Both the position numbers and the translations under genes were made by a program. Shown piece after piece: positions 7,986 to 17,110 of a stretch of 42,277 bases of DNA. The notes under the pieces are model-generated. The model made no database searches. It saw only the letters and a list, made by a program, of their open reading frames with translations, and had not been told where the DNA came from. How positions within the stretch are numbered: position 1 is the first letter of the stretch; each line of letters starts with the position of its first letter. The DNA comes from Hydrogenophilaceae bacterium (GTDB lineage: Bacteria > Pseudomonadota > Alphaproteobacteria > Caulobacterales > Aquidulcibacteraceae), in NCBI GenBank assembly GCA_013389015.1, contig JACAEE010000069.1, forward strand, positions 1-42,277, in the 5' to 3' direction.

Positions 7986-9361
7986 ACGCCAGCGTGCTTT
8001 TGGCCGACGACGATTCCTCGTTGCGCTTCGTGCTCTCCCAGGCCCTGACCAAGGAAGGCTATCAGGTCCGCGCCACCAGCAACGTCCAGACCCTGTCCAA
8101 ATGGGTCAAGGACGGCGAGGGCGACATCGTCGTCTCCGACGTGTTCATGGGCGATTCGAACGTCTTCGACGAATTGCCGCTGTTGCGTGCGGCGCGTCCG
8201 AGCCTGCCGATCATCGTCATGAGCGCCCAATCGACGGTGACGACGGCGCTCTCGGCGGCCGGCGCCGGCGCCTATGATTATCTGCCCAAGCCCTTCGACC
8301 TTGACGACCTGATGAGCGCGATCAAGCGCGCGCTCTCGCAGACGCCCGACGCCAAGAGCCGCGTCAGCCTCAACAAAGGCAGGCAGGAGGAGCGGCTGCC
8401 CCTCATCGGCCGTTCGCGCGCGATGCAGGACGTCTACCGCACCATGGCGCGCGTGGCGGGAACCGACCTCACCGTGCTGATCGAAGGCGAAAGCGGCGCG
8501 GGCAAGAGCCGCGTCGCGCGCGCGCTGCACGAGCATTCGCGCCGCCGCGCCGCGCCCTTCGTGACGCTCAATCTCGCCGGCCTGCCGGCCAGCCGGCTGG
8601 AGGAGGAATTCTCCGCCCCCGGCGGAAAGCGCGACGCTGCGCGCGACGGCGCGCTCTATCTTGAAGACGTCGACGAGGCGCCCGGCGACGCGCAGGTCCG
8701 CCTTGCCGGCCTGCTCCAGGCGCACGGGGAGGGGCAGGGCCCCCGCCCCCGCATCATCGTCGCCGCGCAGCGCAATCTCGCCGGCCTCGTGCGCGGCGGC
8801 CTCTTCCGCGGCGATCTCTTCTACCGGCTCAATGTCGTGACCATCCGCATCCCGCCGCTGCGCGAGCGTCTGGACGACATCGGCGATCTCGCGCGCGCGT
8901 TTCTCGTCCGCGCCAGCCGTGAGGGCGGCCCGGAGAAGACCCTCGAAGCCGCCGCGATCGACGTGCTCAAGGCGCATGACTGGCCGGGCAATGTCCGCGA
9001 GCTCGACAATCTCTTGCGCCGCCTCGCCGCGCTCTCGCCGGCCAACATCATCACCGCGCAGGACGTCGCCGGCGCGCTGCGCGCCGACCGCGCCGCCGCG
9101 CGCGACGAGGACGCCGAGGACGAGAGCTTCGAGGAGCTGACGCTGCGCCGCCTGCGCCCGCTCTTCACCGTCGGCTCCGAGGCGCTGGAGAGCGGCGATC
9201 TCTACGAACAGGTGTTGGCGGACGTCGAGCGGCCCTTGATCCGGCTCGCGCTCCAGGCCACCAAGGGCAATCAGGTCAAGGCCGCGACCCTGCTCGGCAT
9301 TAACCGAAACACGCTGCGCAAGAAGATCCAGGTTTTGGGGGTGCGCACCGGCGCGGAGTGA
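7982..9361 (+). CDS. ntrC: NtrC response regulator with degenerate sigma-54 activation loop
   Basis: 459 aa. Receiver 1-120 with D10/D11, phosphoacceptor D53 and K103. The AAA+ domain is about 140-370: Walker A GESGAGKS (169-176), Walker-B-like LYLEDVD (227-233, where LxLDE is usual), PPLRERLDDIGDLA and WPGNVREL. A Fis-type helix-turn-helix lies at 425-452. The sigma-54-contacting GAFTGA loop is missing: after RLEEEF the sequence goes through SAPGGKRDAARDG to the Walker B strand. NtrC of Rhodobacter capsulatus also lacks GAFTGA and works with the housekeeping sigma, so a sigma-54-independent regulator is inferred. The start at 7982 is fixed by the ATGA overlap with ntrB. Confidence 0.92.
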   Translation: MNASVLLADDDSSLRFVLSQALTKEGYQVRATSNVQTLSKWVKDGEGDIVVSDVFMGDSNVFDELPLLRAARPSLPIIVMSAQSTVTTALSAAGAGAYDYLPKPFDLDDLMSAIKRALSQTPDAKSRVSLNKGRQEERLPLIGRSRAMQDVYRTMARVAGTDLTVLIEGESGAGKSRVARALHEHSRRRAAPFVTLNLAGLPASRLEEEFSAPGGKRDAARDGALYLEDVDEAPGDAQVRLAGLLQAHGEGQGPRPRIIVAAQRNLAGLVRGGLFRGDLFYRLNVVTIRIPPLRERLDDIGDLARAFLVRASREGGPEKTLEAAAIDVLKAHDWPGNVRELDNLLRRLAALSPANIITAQDVAGALRADRAAARDEDAEDESFEELTLRRLRPLFTVGSEALESGDLYEQVLADVERPLIRLALQATKGNQVKAATLLGINRNTLRKKIQVLGVRTGAE

Positions 9362-9444
9362 GGCGCTGCGCACAAGTCGCTGATCCAGCGACGCTTTATC
9401 AGCCGAACATTACTGAACCTTACGATTGACGGATCGCGGCTGCG

Positions 9445-9462
9445 GCGCCACACCTGTGGCGC
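9445..9462. promoter_or_regulatory. Palindrome in the ntrC-ntrY gap, candidate operator
   Basis: GCGCCACACCTGTGGCGC has 8-bp perfect arms around CC, 44 bases before the ntrY start. It could be a binding site for one of the neighbouring response regulators or a short transcript hairpin; there is no T-run. No clear -35/-10 pair was found nearby. Confidence 0.3.
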
Positions 9463-9505
9463 GCCAGCAACATTTAGCGTCAACCGTTAAGGCTCGACCG
9501 CCCGC

Positions 9506-11746
9506 ATGACGTCAACGCCGATCGCGTCAGGCTCCGCCGCCTTGGCGACGGACGCCATCGCCCCGAAGCGGCGCTCGAAAGGGGCGATCGGCTTCGCCGT
9601 CGGGTTTGCGGTCGCCGCCCTGCTCACCGGGCTGGTCACGTTCACGGCCGTGTCGGGAGGAGGGCTGGGCGATCCGGGCAGCCCGGTGCTCTACGCGTTT
9701 CTCGGCGCCAGCCTGCTCATTTCGGTGGTGCTGGTGGCGATCATCGTTCACCGGATCGTGCGCATCGCGCGCGGTCACGCCGGCGCCATCCCGGGCGCGC
9801 GGCTCCACCTCAAATTCGTGGCGATGTTCTCACTCGCGGCCATGGCGCCGGCGGTGATCGTGGCGCTGTTCATGGGCGCGGCGCTGACGCAGGGCCTGGA
9901 GAACTGGTTCTCCGCCCGCGTGCGCACCGTCGTCGAGCGCGGCGCAGGCGTGGGCGCCTACATGGTCGACACCGTGCGCACCGACATCGCCGATTCCGTG
10001 CGCCTCATGGCCAACGACCTGAACCAAGCGGCCGAAGGCCTGCGCACGGCGCCGGAGACCTACGGCCGCTATCTCGCCCAGCAGGCCGAAGGCCGGTTCA
10101 TGGTCGCGGCCTATGTGATCAATCGCGAGGGCGACATCCTCGCCCGCGCCGAGAGCAATGAGGCGCCGGCCTATTCGCCGCCCTCGGATGAAGCCTTCGC
10201 CGAAGCCGATTCCGGCGACATCTCCGATCGCCTGAACGAGCGCACCAGCATGATCCGCGCGCTCACGCGCCTGGAGGCCTATGACGACGCCTATCTCTAC
10301 GTCGCCCGCCCGATCGATCCGCAGCTGCTCACCAGCATGCGCGAATTCTCCGACGGCGTGGACGCCTATCGCGAAGCCGAGGGCAGCCGCCGCACGATCC
10401 AGAACCTCTTTGCGCTCTCCTATTTCGCCACCGCCGTGCTCGTGCTCCTGGGCGCGGTGTGGCTGGGGCTCTCGTTCGCCAGCCGCATCTCCGATCCGAT
10501 CGGGCGCCTCGCGGGCGCGGCGCGCCGCGTCGCGCAGGGCGATCTCGGCGCCCGGGTGGTGGTCAAGACCGACACCGACGAGGTCGACGCGCTGGGCGTG
10601 GCCTTCAACCAGATGACCGCGCAGCTCGAATCGCAGCGCGCCGATCTCGTCAGCGCCCAGCGCGAGGCCGAGGCGCGCTCGCGCTTCACCCAGGCCGTGC
10701 TCGGCGGCGTGTCGGCCGGCGTCATCGGGCTCGACCGCGACGGCCGCATCACGTCTGCCAACCGCTCGGCCTGCCAGCTCCTGGGCATCGAGAGCGGCGC
10801 GCTGGAGGGCCGCCGCCTCATCGACGTCGCCCCCGCGTTCGCCGAGCTGCTCAACCAGCCGACGCCGCAATCGGAGACCCCGCCCGTCCGCATCGACATG
10901 GCCGATGAGAACGGGCCCGCACAACTCAGCGTACGGATGAACCCGGTCGCCGAAGGCGGCGTGGTGCTGACCTTTGACGACGTGACCAAGGAGATCGCCG
11001 CCCAGCGCCAGGAAGCGTGGAAGGACGTCGCCCGCCGCATCGCCCACGAAATCCGCAATCCGCTGACGCCCATCCAACTCTCCGCCGAGCGGCTGCAGCG
11101 CAAATATGGCGCTGAAATCCAATCGGACCCCGAGACGTTCAAGCGCTGCATCGACACCATCCAGCGCCAGGTCGCCGACATCGGGCGCATGGTCGAAGAG
11201 TTCAACGAACTGGCGCGGATGCCCGCTCCGCGCATGGCCTTCGCGGATATGAGCGAAATCGCCAGGGCCGCGGTGTTCTCGCTGCGCCTGGCGGAGCCCG
11301 ACGTGCGCTTCGAAGCCGAAGGCGTGGACGCGCCGATTGGGCTTGTGTGCGACGAGCGGCTGATCGCGCAGGCCTTGCTCAATCTGCTCAAGAACGCCGC
11401 CGAAAGCGTGCTCGCGCGCCGCGCGCGCGACGGCGAGCCGAAGGACGGCTGGGTGGTCCTGCGCCTCACCGACGCCGAGACCGGCGTGGTCTTCGAGGTG
11501 ATCGACAACGGCGCGGGCTTTCCCCCGCACGATCGCGCGCGCCTGCTTGAGCCTTACATCACCACGCGCGCCAAGGGCACGGGCCTGGGGCTCGCCATCG
11601 TCTCGCGCGTGGTCGAGGACCATGGGGGCCTCATCGAGCTCGCCGACGCGCCCAATCCGCCCGGCGCGCTCGTCCGGTTCATTCTTCCCAAGCGCAGCGA
11701 GGCGCCCGACGAGGCGCAGATCGATCTTCAACAAGGAGCCGCATAA
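9506..11746 (+). CDS. ntrY: NtrY membrane sensor histidine kinase
   Basis: 746 aa. Transmembrane helices at about 28-50, 62-84, 103-126 and 302-324 enclose a large extracytoplasmic sensor (about 127-300). HAMP follows (about 325-378), then PAS (about 395-495), then the phosphoacceptor helix RRIAHEIRNPLTPIQLS with H514, then the ATPase domain with LLNLLKNAAES, DNGAGF and KGTGLGLAIV. Partner of NtrX in nitrogen and, in some alphaproteobacteria, redox or envelope sensing. The order of domains and length are typical. The stop codon shares one base with the ntrX start (TAATG). A 144-bp gap from ntrC suggests its own promoter. Confidence 0.94.
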   Translation: MTSTPIASGSAALATDAIAPKRRSKGAIGFAVGFAVAALLTGLVTFTAVSGGGLGDPGSPVLYAFLGASLLISVVLVAIIVHRIVRIARGHAGAIPGARLHLKFVAMFSLAAMAPAVIVALFMGAALTQGLENWFSARVRTVVERGAGVGAYMVDTVRTDIADSVRLMANDLNQAAEGLRTAPETYGRYLAQQAEGRFMVAAYVINREGDILARAESNEAPAYSPPSDEAFAEADSGDISDRLNERTSMIRALTRLEAYDDAYLYVARPIDPQLLTSMREFSDGVDAYREAEGSRRTIQNLFALSYFATAVLVLLGAVWLGLSFASRISDPIGRLAGAARRVAQGDLGARVVVKTDTDEVDALGVAFNQMTAQLESQRADLVSAQREAEARSRFTQAVLGGVSAGVIGLDRDGRITSANRSACQLLGIESGALEGRRLIDVAPAFAELLNQPTPQSETPPVRIDMADENGPAQLSVRMNPVAEGGVVLTFDDVTKEIAAQRQEAWKDVARRIAHEIRNPLTPIQLSAERLQRKYGAEIQSDPETFKRCIDTIQRQVADIGRMVEEFNELARMPAPRMAFADMSEIARAAVFSLRLAEPDVRFEAEGVDAPIGLVCDERLIAQALLNLLKNAAESVLARRARDGEPKDGWVVLRLTDAETGVVFEVIDNGAGFPPHDRARLLEPYITTRAKGTGLGLAIVSRVVEDHGGLIELADAPNPPGALVRFILPKRSEAPDEAQIDLQQGAA

Positions 11747-13140
11747 TGTCGTCAGACATTCTCGTGATCGACGATGAAGCCGACATCCGCGAGTTGATCT
11801 CCGGCATCCTGCAGGACGACGGCCATCAGGTGCGCACGGCGCGCGACGGCGACGAGGCGATCGAGGCCGTGCGCCAGCGCCGTCCCGCGCTCGTGATCCT
11901 CGACGTGTGGCTGCAGGGCAGCCGGCTCGACGGGCTGGAAGTGCTGAGCGTGTTGAAGGAGATCGATCCCGATCTGCCGATCATCGTGATCTCGGGCGTG
12001 GGCACGATCGAGACCGCCGTCGGCGCCATCCGCAAGGGCGCCTATGACTTCATCGAAAAGCCGTTCACCGCCGATCGTCTCCTCGTCGTCATCGAGCGCG
12101 CGCTCGAAAATGCGCGGCTGAAGCGTGAGAACGCGGCGCTGCGCCGCGGCGCGGTCGCCTCCGCCGAACTCATCGGCTCCTCGCCGGTGATCCAGCAATT
12201 GCGCAGCGCCATCGAGAAGATCGCGCAGAGCAATTCGCGCGTGCTGATCACCGGCCCCGCCGGCGCCGGCAAGGAGCTGGTCGCGCGCCTTCTGCATGAG
12301 CGCAGCGCCCGCGGATCGGGTCCGTTCGTCGCGATCAACGCCGCCTCCATCGCGCCCGAACGCATGGAAAGCGAAATCTTCGGCGAAGAGGGCCCCAACG
12401 GCCAGCCGCGCAAGATCGGCGTTTTCGAGCAGGCGCACACCGGCACGCTGTTCCTGGACGAGGTCGGCGACATGCCGCTCGAGACGCAGGCGAAGATTCT
12501 CCGCGTGCTGGTCGACCAGCGTTTCCGCCGCCTCGGCGGCTCCGCCGACGTGCAGGTGAACGTGCGCGTGGTCTCCTCCTCCTCGCGCGATCTGCGCGGC
12601 GATATCGAGCAGGGCCGCTTCCGCGAGGATCTCTTCCATCGCCTCAACGTGATGCCGCTGCGCGTGCCGAGCCTGGCCGAACGCCGCGAGGACATCCCCG
12701 AACTCGCCGCCTATTATGTGAACCGCCTCGCCGACATGAGCGGCCTTTCCCCGCGCGTGATCGGGGAGGACGCGATGGCCGCGCTCCAGGCCGCCGATTG
12801 GCCCGGCAATGTGCGCCAGCTGCGCAATGTCGTGGAGCGCATTCTGATCCTGGCGCCCGGCGACGCCGGCACGCCCGTCACCGTCGATGCGCTGCCGCCC
12901 GAAGCCTGGCCCAGCGCCGGCTTCTCGCAGCATTCCGGCCTGCAGGAAGTGATCGGCATGCCGCTGCGCGACGCGCGCGAGCGTTTCGAGCGCGAGTATC
13001 TCAACGTCCAGATCACCCGCTTCGGCGGCAATATCTCGCGGACCGCCGCCTTCATCGGCATGGAGCGTTCGGCGCTGCACCGCAAGCTCAAGTCGCTCGG
13101 CGTCGATGCGCCCGGCCGCGGCGGCGTCGAAGCGGAATGA
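11746..13140 (+). CDS. ntrX: NtrX response regulator lacking GAFTGA
   Basis: 464 aa. Receiver 1-122 (D9, D10, phospho-D53, K105), a central AAA+ domain with Walker A GPAGAGKE (170-177), Walker B TLFLDEVGD (234-242), FREDLFHRLNV and WPGNVRQL, and a C-terminal Fis-type helix-turn-helix (about 430-455). Where sigma-54 activators have GAFTGA, this protein reads GEEGPNGQPRKIG (213-225). Loss of this motif has been described for alphaproteobacterial NtrX proteins, which then act without sigma-54. The ATPase motifs remain intact, unlike the neighbouring NtrC. Start fixed by one-base overlap with ntrY. Confidence 0.93.
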   Translation: MSSDILVIDDEADIRELISGILQDDGHQVRTARDGDEAIEAVRQRRPALVILDVWLQGSRLDGLEVLSVLKEIDPDLPIIVISGVGTIETAVGAIRKGAYDFIEKPFTADRLLVVIERALENARLKRENAALRRGAVASAELIGSSPVIQQLRSAIEKIAQSNSRVLITGPAGAGKELVARLLHERSARGSGPFVAINAASIAPERMESEIFGEEGPNGQPRKIGVFEQAHTGTLFLDEVGDMPLETQAKILRVLVDQRFRRLGGSADVQVNVRVVSSSSRDLRGDIEQGRFREDLFHRLNVMPLRVPSLAERREDIPELAAYYVNRLADMSGLSPRVIGEDAMAALQAADWPGNVRQLRNVVERILILAPGDAGTPVTVDALPPEAWPSAGFSQHSGLQEVIGMPLRDARERFEREYLNVQITRFGGNISRTAAFIGMERSALHRKLKSLGVDAPGRGGVEAE

Positions 13141-13172
13141 TCGTCTCGAACGCTTCGCTCCGGCGCTTCGAT

Positions 13173-13200
13173 CTCCCTCCGCCCCGGGAGGCGGGGGGAG
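13173..13200. repeat. GC-rich hairpin after ntrX
   Basis: CTCCCTCCGCC (13173-13183) pairs with GGCGGGGGGAG (13190-13200), an 11-bp stem with one G-U pair and a 6-base loop. It lies 32 bases after the ntrX stop. It has no T-run; REP-like palindrome or transcript-end hairpin. The overlapping GGGGAGGG octamer is also a KOPS-like motif. Confidence 0.4.
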
Positions 13201-13291
13201 GGGGCGCTCAAGATGAGAAGAGGCCGCGACGCCGCAGACGCCACGTCCTGCACGCGCTCCACCCATCTCCGTACACGGACGAATTCGCCCC

Positions 13292-14167
13292 ATGAACGTC
13301 GCCTATGTGAACGGCGTCTACGCGCCGCGTTCGCGCGCGGCCGTCTCGATCGAGGACCGCGCCGTCCAGTTCGCGGATTCCGTCTATGAGGTCTGGGGCC
13401 TGCGCGACGGCCGCTTCGCCGACGAAGAGGGACATTTCGCGCGCCTGGCGCGTTCGCTCGCCGAGCTGCGCATGGCCGCGCCCATGAGCGAGGCGGCGCT
13501 GCGCCAGGTCCTGCGCGAAGTCGTGCGGCGCAATCGGGTGCGCGACGGCCTCGTCTATCTGCAGATCTCGCGCGGCGCCGCGCGCCGTGATCATGCGTTT
13601 CCCAATCCGCCGGTCGCGCCTACGATCATCGTCACCGCCTCGCGCATGGACCGCCGCGCGCTCGATGCGCGCGCCGAAAAGGGCGTCGCGGTCGTCACCG
13701 TCGCCGACATCCGCTGGAGTCGTTGCGACATCAAAACAACGGGGCTGCTCGCCAACGCGCTGGCGCGCCAGCAGGCGCGGGAGAACGGCGCGTTCGAGGC
13801 TTGGCTCGTGCGCGACGGGTTCGTGACCGAAGCCAGCGCCTCGAACGCCTGGATCGTCGATTCACGCGGGGTGCTGCGCACGGCGCCCGAGAGCGACAAC
13901 ATTCTGCGCGGCGTGACGCGCGCGGCGATCCTGCGCCTGGCGCGCGAGCGCCAAATGGCGGTGGAGGAACGCGCGTTCACTCTCGAGGAGGCGCTCGCGG
14001 CGCGCGAGGCGTTCATCACCTCCGCCTCCGCCGGGGCGCTCGCGGTGACGCGCATCGACGGGCGCGCGATCGGCGACGCTGTTCCCGGGCCGATCACGCG
14101 AACATTGCGGGCGGCGTATCTGCACGCTGCTTACGCCGGAGGCGCCGCTGCACGCGCGCATGGCTGA
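13292..14167 (+). CDS. dat: D-amino-acid aminotransferase (PLP fold type IV)
   Basis: 291 aa. Transfers amino groups between D-alanine and 2-oxo acids, feeding D-Glu and D-Ala for peptidoglycan, or catabolising D-amino acids. The PLP-binding lysine is K148 (SRCDIKTT) and the pyridine-contacting Glu is E180 (GFVTEASASNAWIV). The strands VNGVY and SIEDRAVQFADSVYEV match D-alanine transaminase more than branched-chain aminotransferase or aminodeoxychorismate lyase, although these paralogues are hard to separate. The length is typical. The ATG at 13292 follows no strong Shine-Dalgarno. A dat-like gene beside ntrX and hfq is found in other alphaproteobacteria. Confidence 0.85.
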   Translation: MNVAYVNGVYAPRSRAAVSIEDRAVQFADSVYEVWGLRDGRFADEEGHFARLARSLAELRMAAPMSEAALRQVLREVVRRNRVRDGLVYLQISRGAARRDHAFPNPPVAPTIIVTASRMDRRALDARAEKGVAVVTVADIRWSRCDIKTTGLLANALARQQARENGAFEAWLVRDGFVTEASASNAWIVDSRGVLRTAPESDNILRGVTRAAILRLARERQMAVEERAFTLEEALAAREAFITSASAGALAVTRIDGRAIGDAVPGPITRTLRAAYLHAAYAGGAAARAHG

Positions 14168-14270
14168 ACGGCGGAGGAAAGTGTTGGCCCGCGCGCGCCG
14201 CCGCGCTATAGCCCAGCCGCCGCTCCGTTTCTCTCGTGCGGGGCTTCATAACAAAAACGGATAATCCGAC

Positions 14271-14537
14271 ATGACAAAGACAACAAATGCGACGGACAGG
14301 AAGCAGAATCTTCAAGACACGTTCCTGAACGCCGTGCGCAAGTCGCGCACCCCGCTCACGATCTTCTTGGTCAATGGTGTAAAACTGCAGGGCGTCATCA
14401 CCTGGTTTGACAATTTCTGTGTGCTTCTACGGCGTGACGGTCAGGTTCAACTTGTCTACAAGCACGCGATCTCGACGGTGATGCCGTCGGGAGCGATCCA
14501 ATTGTTTGAAGGCGGCGGCGAAGAGGGTGAGGACTGA
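14271..14537 (+). CDS. hfq: RNA chaperone Hfq
   Basis: 88 aa. Sm1 motif [19 protein letters not shown] and Sm2 motif [10 protein letters not shown] are intact. The N-terminal [13 protein letters not shown] supplies the proximal-face uridine-binding Gln and Phe residues. The C-terminal tail is short and acidic (GGGEEGED), as usual in alphaproteobacteria. Forms a homohexamer that pairs small RNAs with mRNAs. The 103-bp upstream gap probably holds its promoter, though no clear elements were fixed. The coding end overlaps the hflX frame, the classical hfq-hflX pair. Confidence 0.97.
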   Translation: MTKTTNATDRKQNLQDTFLNAVRKSRTPLTIFLVNGVKLQGVITWFDNFCVLLRRDGQVQLVYKHAISTVMPSGAIQLFEGGGEEGED

Positions 14538-15867
14538 GGCCGATACGCGCCCGGACGAACGCCAGACGGCGCTCGTCATTCTGCCTCAATTGCTGAGCGC
14601 CGCGCCGCCCCCGCGCGATCCCGCGCTTCGTCTCGACGAAGCCAAAGGCCTCGCCGAGGCGCTCGATCTCGACGTGGCCGACGCCGCGATCGCGCGGCTG
14701 CGCGGGCTCAATCCTGCAACCTTTCTGGGCGAAGGGCGTGTCGCGGCGCTCAAGGAGCAGGCGGCCGAGGCCGGCGCCGCGGTGGTGGTGGTCGACGCCG
14801 CGCTCTCGCCGGTGCAGCAGCGCAACCTGGAGAACGCGCTCGCGGCCAAGGTCGTCGACCGGACCGGGCTCATCCTGGAGATCTTCGCCCGCCGCGCCCG
14901 CACCCGTGAAGGGCGCCTGCAGGTGGAGCTGGCGCGCCTCGCCTATGAACGCTCGCGCCTGGTGCGCACGTGGACGCACTTGGAGCGTCAGCGCGGCGGC
15001 TTGGGCAAAACCGGCGGCCCCGGCGAAACCCAGATCGAACTCGACCGCCGCCAGATCGCCGATCGCATCACCCGCTTGAAGCGCGAGCTCGACGACGTGC
15101 GCCGCACGCGCGGTCTCCAGCGCCGCGCCCGCGCCCGCGCGGGCTACCCCGCCGTCGTGCTCGTGGGCTACACCAATGCGGGCAAGTCGAGCCTGTTCAA
15201 CCGCATCGCCAGCGCCGACGTGCTCGCCAAGGACATGCCGTTCGCCACGCTCGATCCGACCGCGCGGCTGATCAAGCTGGCGAGCGGGCGCGCGGTCATC
15301 GTCGCCGATACGGTGGGTTTCATCACCGACCTGCCGACGGAGCTCATCGCCGCCTTCCGCGCCACGCTCGAAGCGGTGATGGAGGCCGATCTGCTCGTGC
15401 ATGTGCGCGACATCGCCCATCCCGAAACCGAAGCGCAGCGCGCCGACGTGCTCGCCGTGCTGGCTCAAGTCGCGAAGGAGAACGAGGGCCGCGCCTTGCC
15501 GCCAATCATGGAGGCCTGGAACAAGATCGATCGTCTGGATGCGGAGCGTCGCGAAGGACGGCTCAATCGCGCCGCCAAACAGGGCGGCGAGCCCCCTCTT
15601 CCGGTCTCGGCGCTGACGGGGGAGGGGATCGACGCATTGCTCCAGAGGATCGATCAGGCCGCGTTCGGCGCTTCACGGCTCGTCGATCTCGTGCTCGACC
15701 CCGCAGACGGCAGGACGCGCGCCTGGATCGCGTCGCGCGGAAAGATTCTCGACGAGCGCGTGCTTGGCGACGGCCGCATCGCGCTCACGGCCGAACTCGC
15801 CGGCGACGACGCCGCGCGCCTCGATCCCGCGCTGCTTGCGACGCCGGAGAGACTGGCGGCCGAGTAG
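14506..15867 (+). CDS. hflX: GTPase HflX
   Basis: 453 aa. The N-terminal nucleotide/ribosome-binding region (about 20-200) contains [39 protein letters not shown] and [19 protein letters not shown]. The G domain has G1 GYTNAGKS (221-228), G3 DTVGF (268-272) and G4 NKID. HflX splits stalled or stressed ribosomes into subunits. The TTG at 14506 gives 32 bases of overlap with hfq; a GTG at 14527 would give 11. Neither has a decisive ribosome-binding site, so the start is uncertain by 7 codons. Co-transcription with hfq is likely. Confidence 0.94.
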   Translation: MKAAAKRVRTEADTRPDERQTALVILPQLLSAAPPPRDPALRLDEAKGLAEALDLDVADAAIARLRGLNPATFLGEGRVAALKEQAAEAGAAVVVVDAALSPVQQRNLENALAAKVVDRTGLILEIFARRARTREGRLQVELARLAYERSRLVRTWTHLERQRGGLGKTGGPGETQIELDRRQIADRITRLKRELDDVRRTRGLQRRARARAGYPAVVLVGYTNAGKSSLFNRIASADVLAKDMPFATLDPTARLIKLASGRAVIVADTVGFITDLPTELIAAFRATLEAVMEADLLVHVRDIAHPETEAQRADVLAVLAQVAKENEGRALPPIMEAWNKIDRLDAERREGRLNRAAKQGGEPPLPVSALTGEGIDALLQRIDQAAFGASRLVDLVLDPADGRTRAWIASRGKILDERVLGDGRIALTAELAGDDAARLDPALLATPERLAAE

Positions 15868-15871
15868 GGCG

Positions 15872-16936
15872 CTATTCCGCACGCGCCACGCTTGGCGCTG
15901 CAGCGCGCGCGGGCTGAGGCTTGTTGCGCGCATAGCGGACGCCGAGGAACAGCGTCTCCAGGATCGGCGGCCCCCGCTTCAGCGCCCTGGCGACCAGGAT
16001 CGGCGCCGCAACGCCGACGACCATGCTCAGCGCCCAGATCATATAGGGCGATTGTTCGTGCATGATCCGCACCTCGAAGAAGCGGAAGCCGGCCGTGAAG
16101 ATCACGTGGAAGAGATAGATCGCGTAGGAATAGGGCCCGAGCCACGCCAGCCACTTGTTCTCCCAGCGCAGCGCGAAGAAGAACGCGCAGAGCGAGAGCG
16201 AAAGCGCGAGCATCAGCGCCGAATACTGATCGAACCGCGCGCCGAAGGTCTCGCCCGTCTGGCGCATCGCGACGAGCGCGACGATGAGCGCGCCGAGCCC
16301 CGCCAGCAGCCACGCGCGCCGGGGTCCGAGCGCGGCGATGCGCGCTTCGAGGTTCGCTGTGCGGAAGATTTGTCCAAGCAGGAAGAACGGCGCGAGATAA
16401 AGCACCTTGGTGATCGAGAACCAGTTCGTCTCGAGATGCCAATCGATCAGATAGAGCGGCGCCGCGACCGCCATGGCGAAGAGCGCGACCGCCAGCGGCC
16501 TGCCGCCCGCCGCCGCGTTCGCGAGGGCCAGTCCGGCCATGATCAGGAACGTCGCCTGCAAGAACCAGAAGTGCTCGTAGGACGTGAAATAGACCTTCCA
16601 AAGGCCTGCGAGGTCATGGCCATAGGCGGCCGAGCGCAACAGGAAGTGCGCGGCGCCGACGAACACAAGCGGCAGCAGCAAGCGGCGCGCCTTGGTCGCG
16701 ATCGTGCGCCCCGCCTCGCCAAAGGAGGCGGCCGCGGCGGCGAACACATAGCCTGAAATGAAGGAGAACAGCGGCATCCTGAGCGGCAGGAAGAAGTCGC
16801 CGATCAGGCGCAGCGGATGGTCGAGCGCGAGATGCAGCCCGTCGGTCGGGTGTTCGCCGACGATGTGCCACGAAACCAGAAGCAGGCATGCGAGCCCGCG
16901 CAAAGTCTCAATATAGGCGAGCCGCGTTGCGCTCAA
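15872..16936 (-). CDS. Membrane acyltransferase of the OafA/acyltransferase-3 family
   Basis: 354 aa with about 10 hydrophobic helices. The N-terminus RLAYIETLRGLACLLLVSWH carries the family's conserved Arg and His, and MPLFSFISGYVF is the second signature. These inner-membrane proteins move acetyl or other acyl groups onto sugars of O-antigen, exopolysaccharide or lipids; the acceptor here is unknown. I chose the TTG at 16936 because AGGGGA lies 7 bases upstream and the product starts MSATRLAYIETLRG; a GTG at 17038 would add 34 residues without family similarity. It lies on the opposite strand to hflX, ending 4 bases from it. Confidence 0.85.
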   Translation of the reverse strand: MSATRLAYIETLRGLACLLLVSWHIVGEHPTDGLHLALDHPLRLIGDFFLPLRMPLFSFISGYVFAAAAASFGEAGRTIATKARRLLLPLVFVGAAHFLLRSAAYGHDLAGLWKVYFTSYEHFWFLQATFLIMAGLALANAAAGGRPLAVALFAMAVAAPLYLIDWHLETNWFSITKVLYLAPFFLLGQIFRTANLEARIAALGPRRAWLLAGLGALIVALVAMRQTGETFGARFDQYSALMLALSLSLCAFFFALRWENKWLAWLGPYSYAIYLFHVIFTAGFRFFEVRIMHEQSPYMIWALSMVVGVAAPILVARALKRGPPILETLFLGVRYARNKPQPARAAAPSVARAE

Positions 16937-17110
16937 TGGACGTTCCCCTGCCGTCGGCGCGGGCCCCGCAGCCCGCGCCCCTTCAGCATCCTGAATGCTT
17001 AGCAAGATCCATGACAGAATGCGCTGTTCCCCTTGCACAAATTCGTCGCGCCGCCGGTCGCCTTAAAGGCGAGCTGCGAACGAGAAGAGGTTGCGGAAGA
17101 GGGCGGGGGC

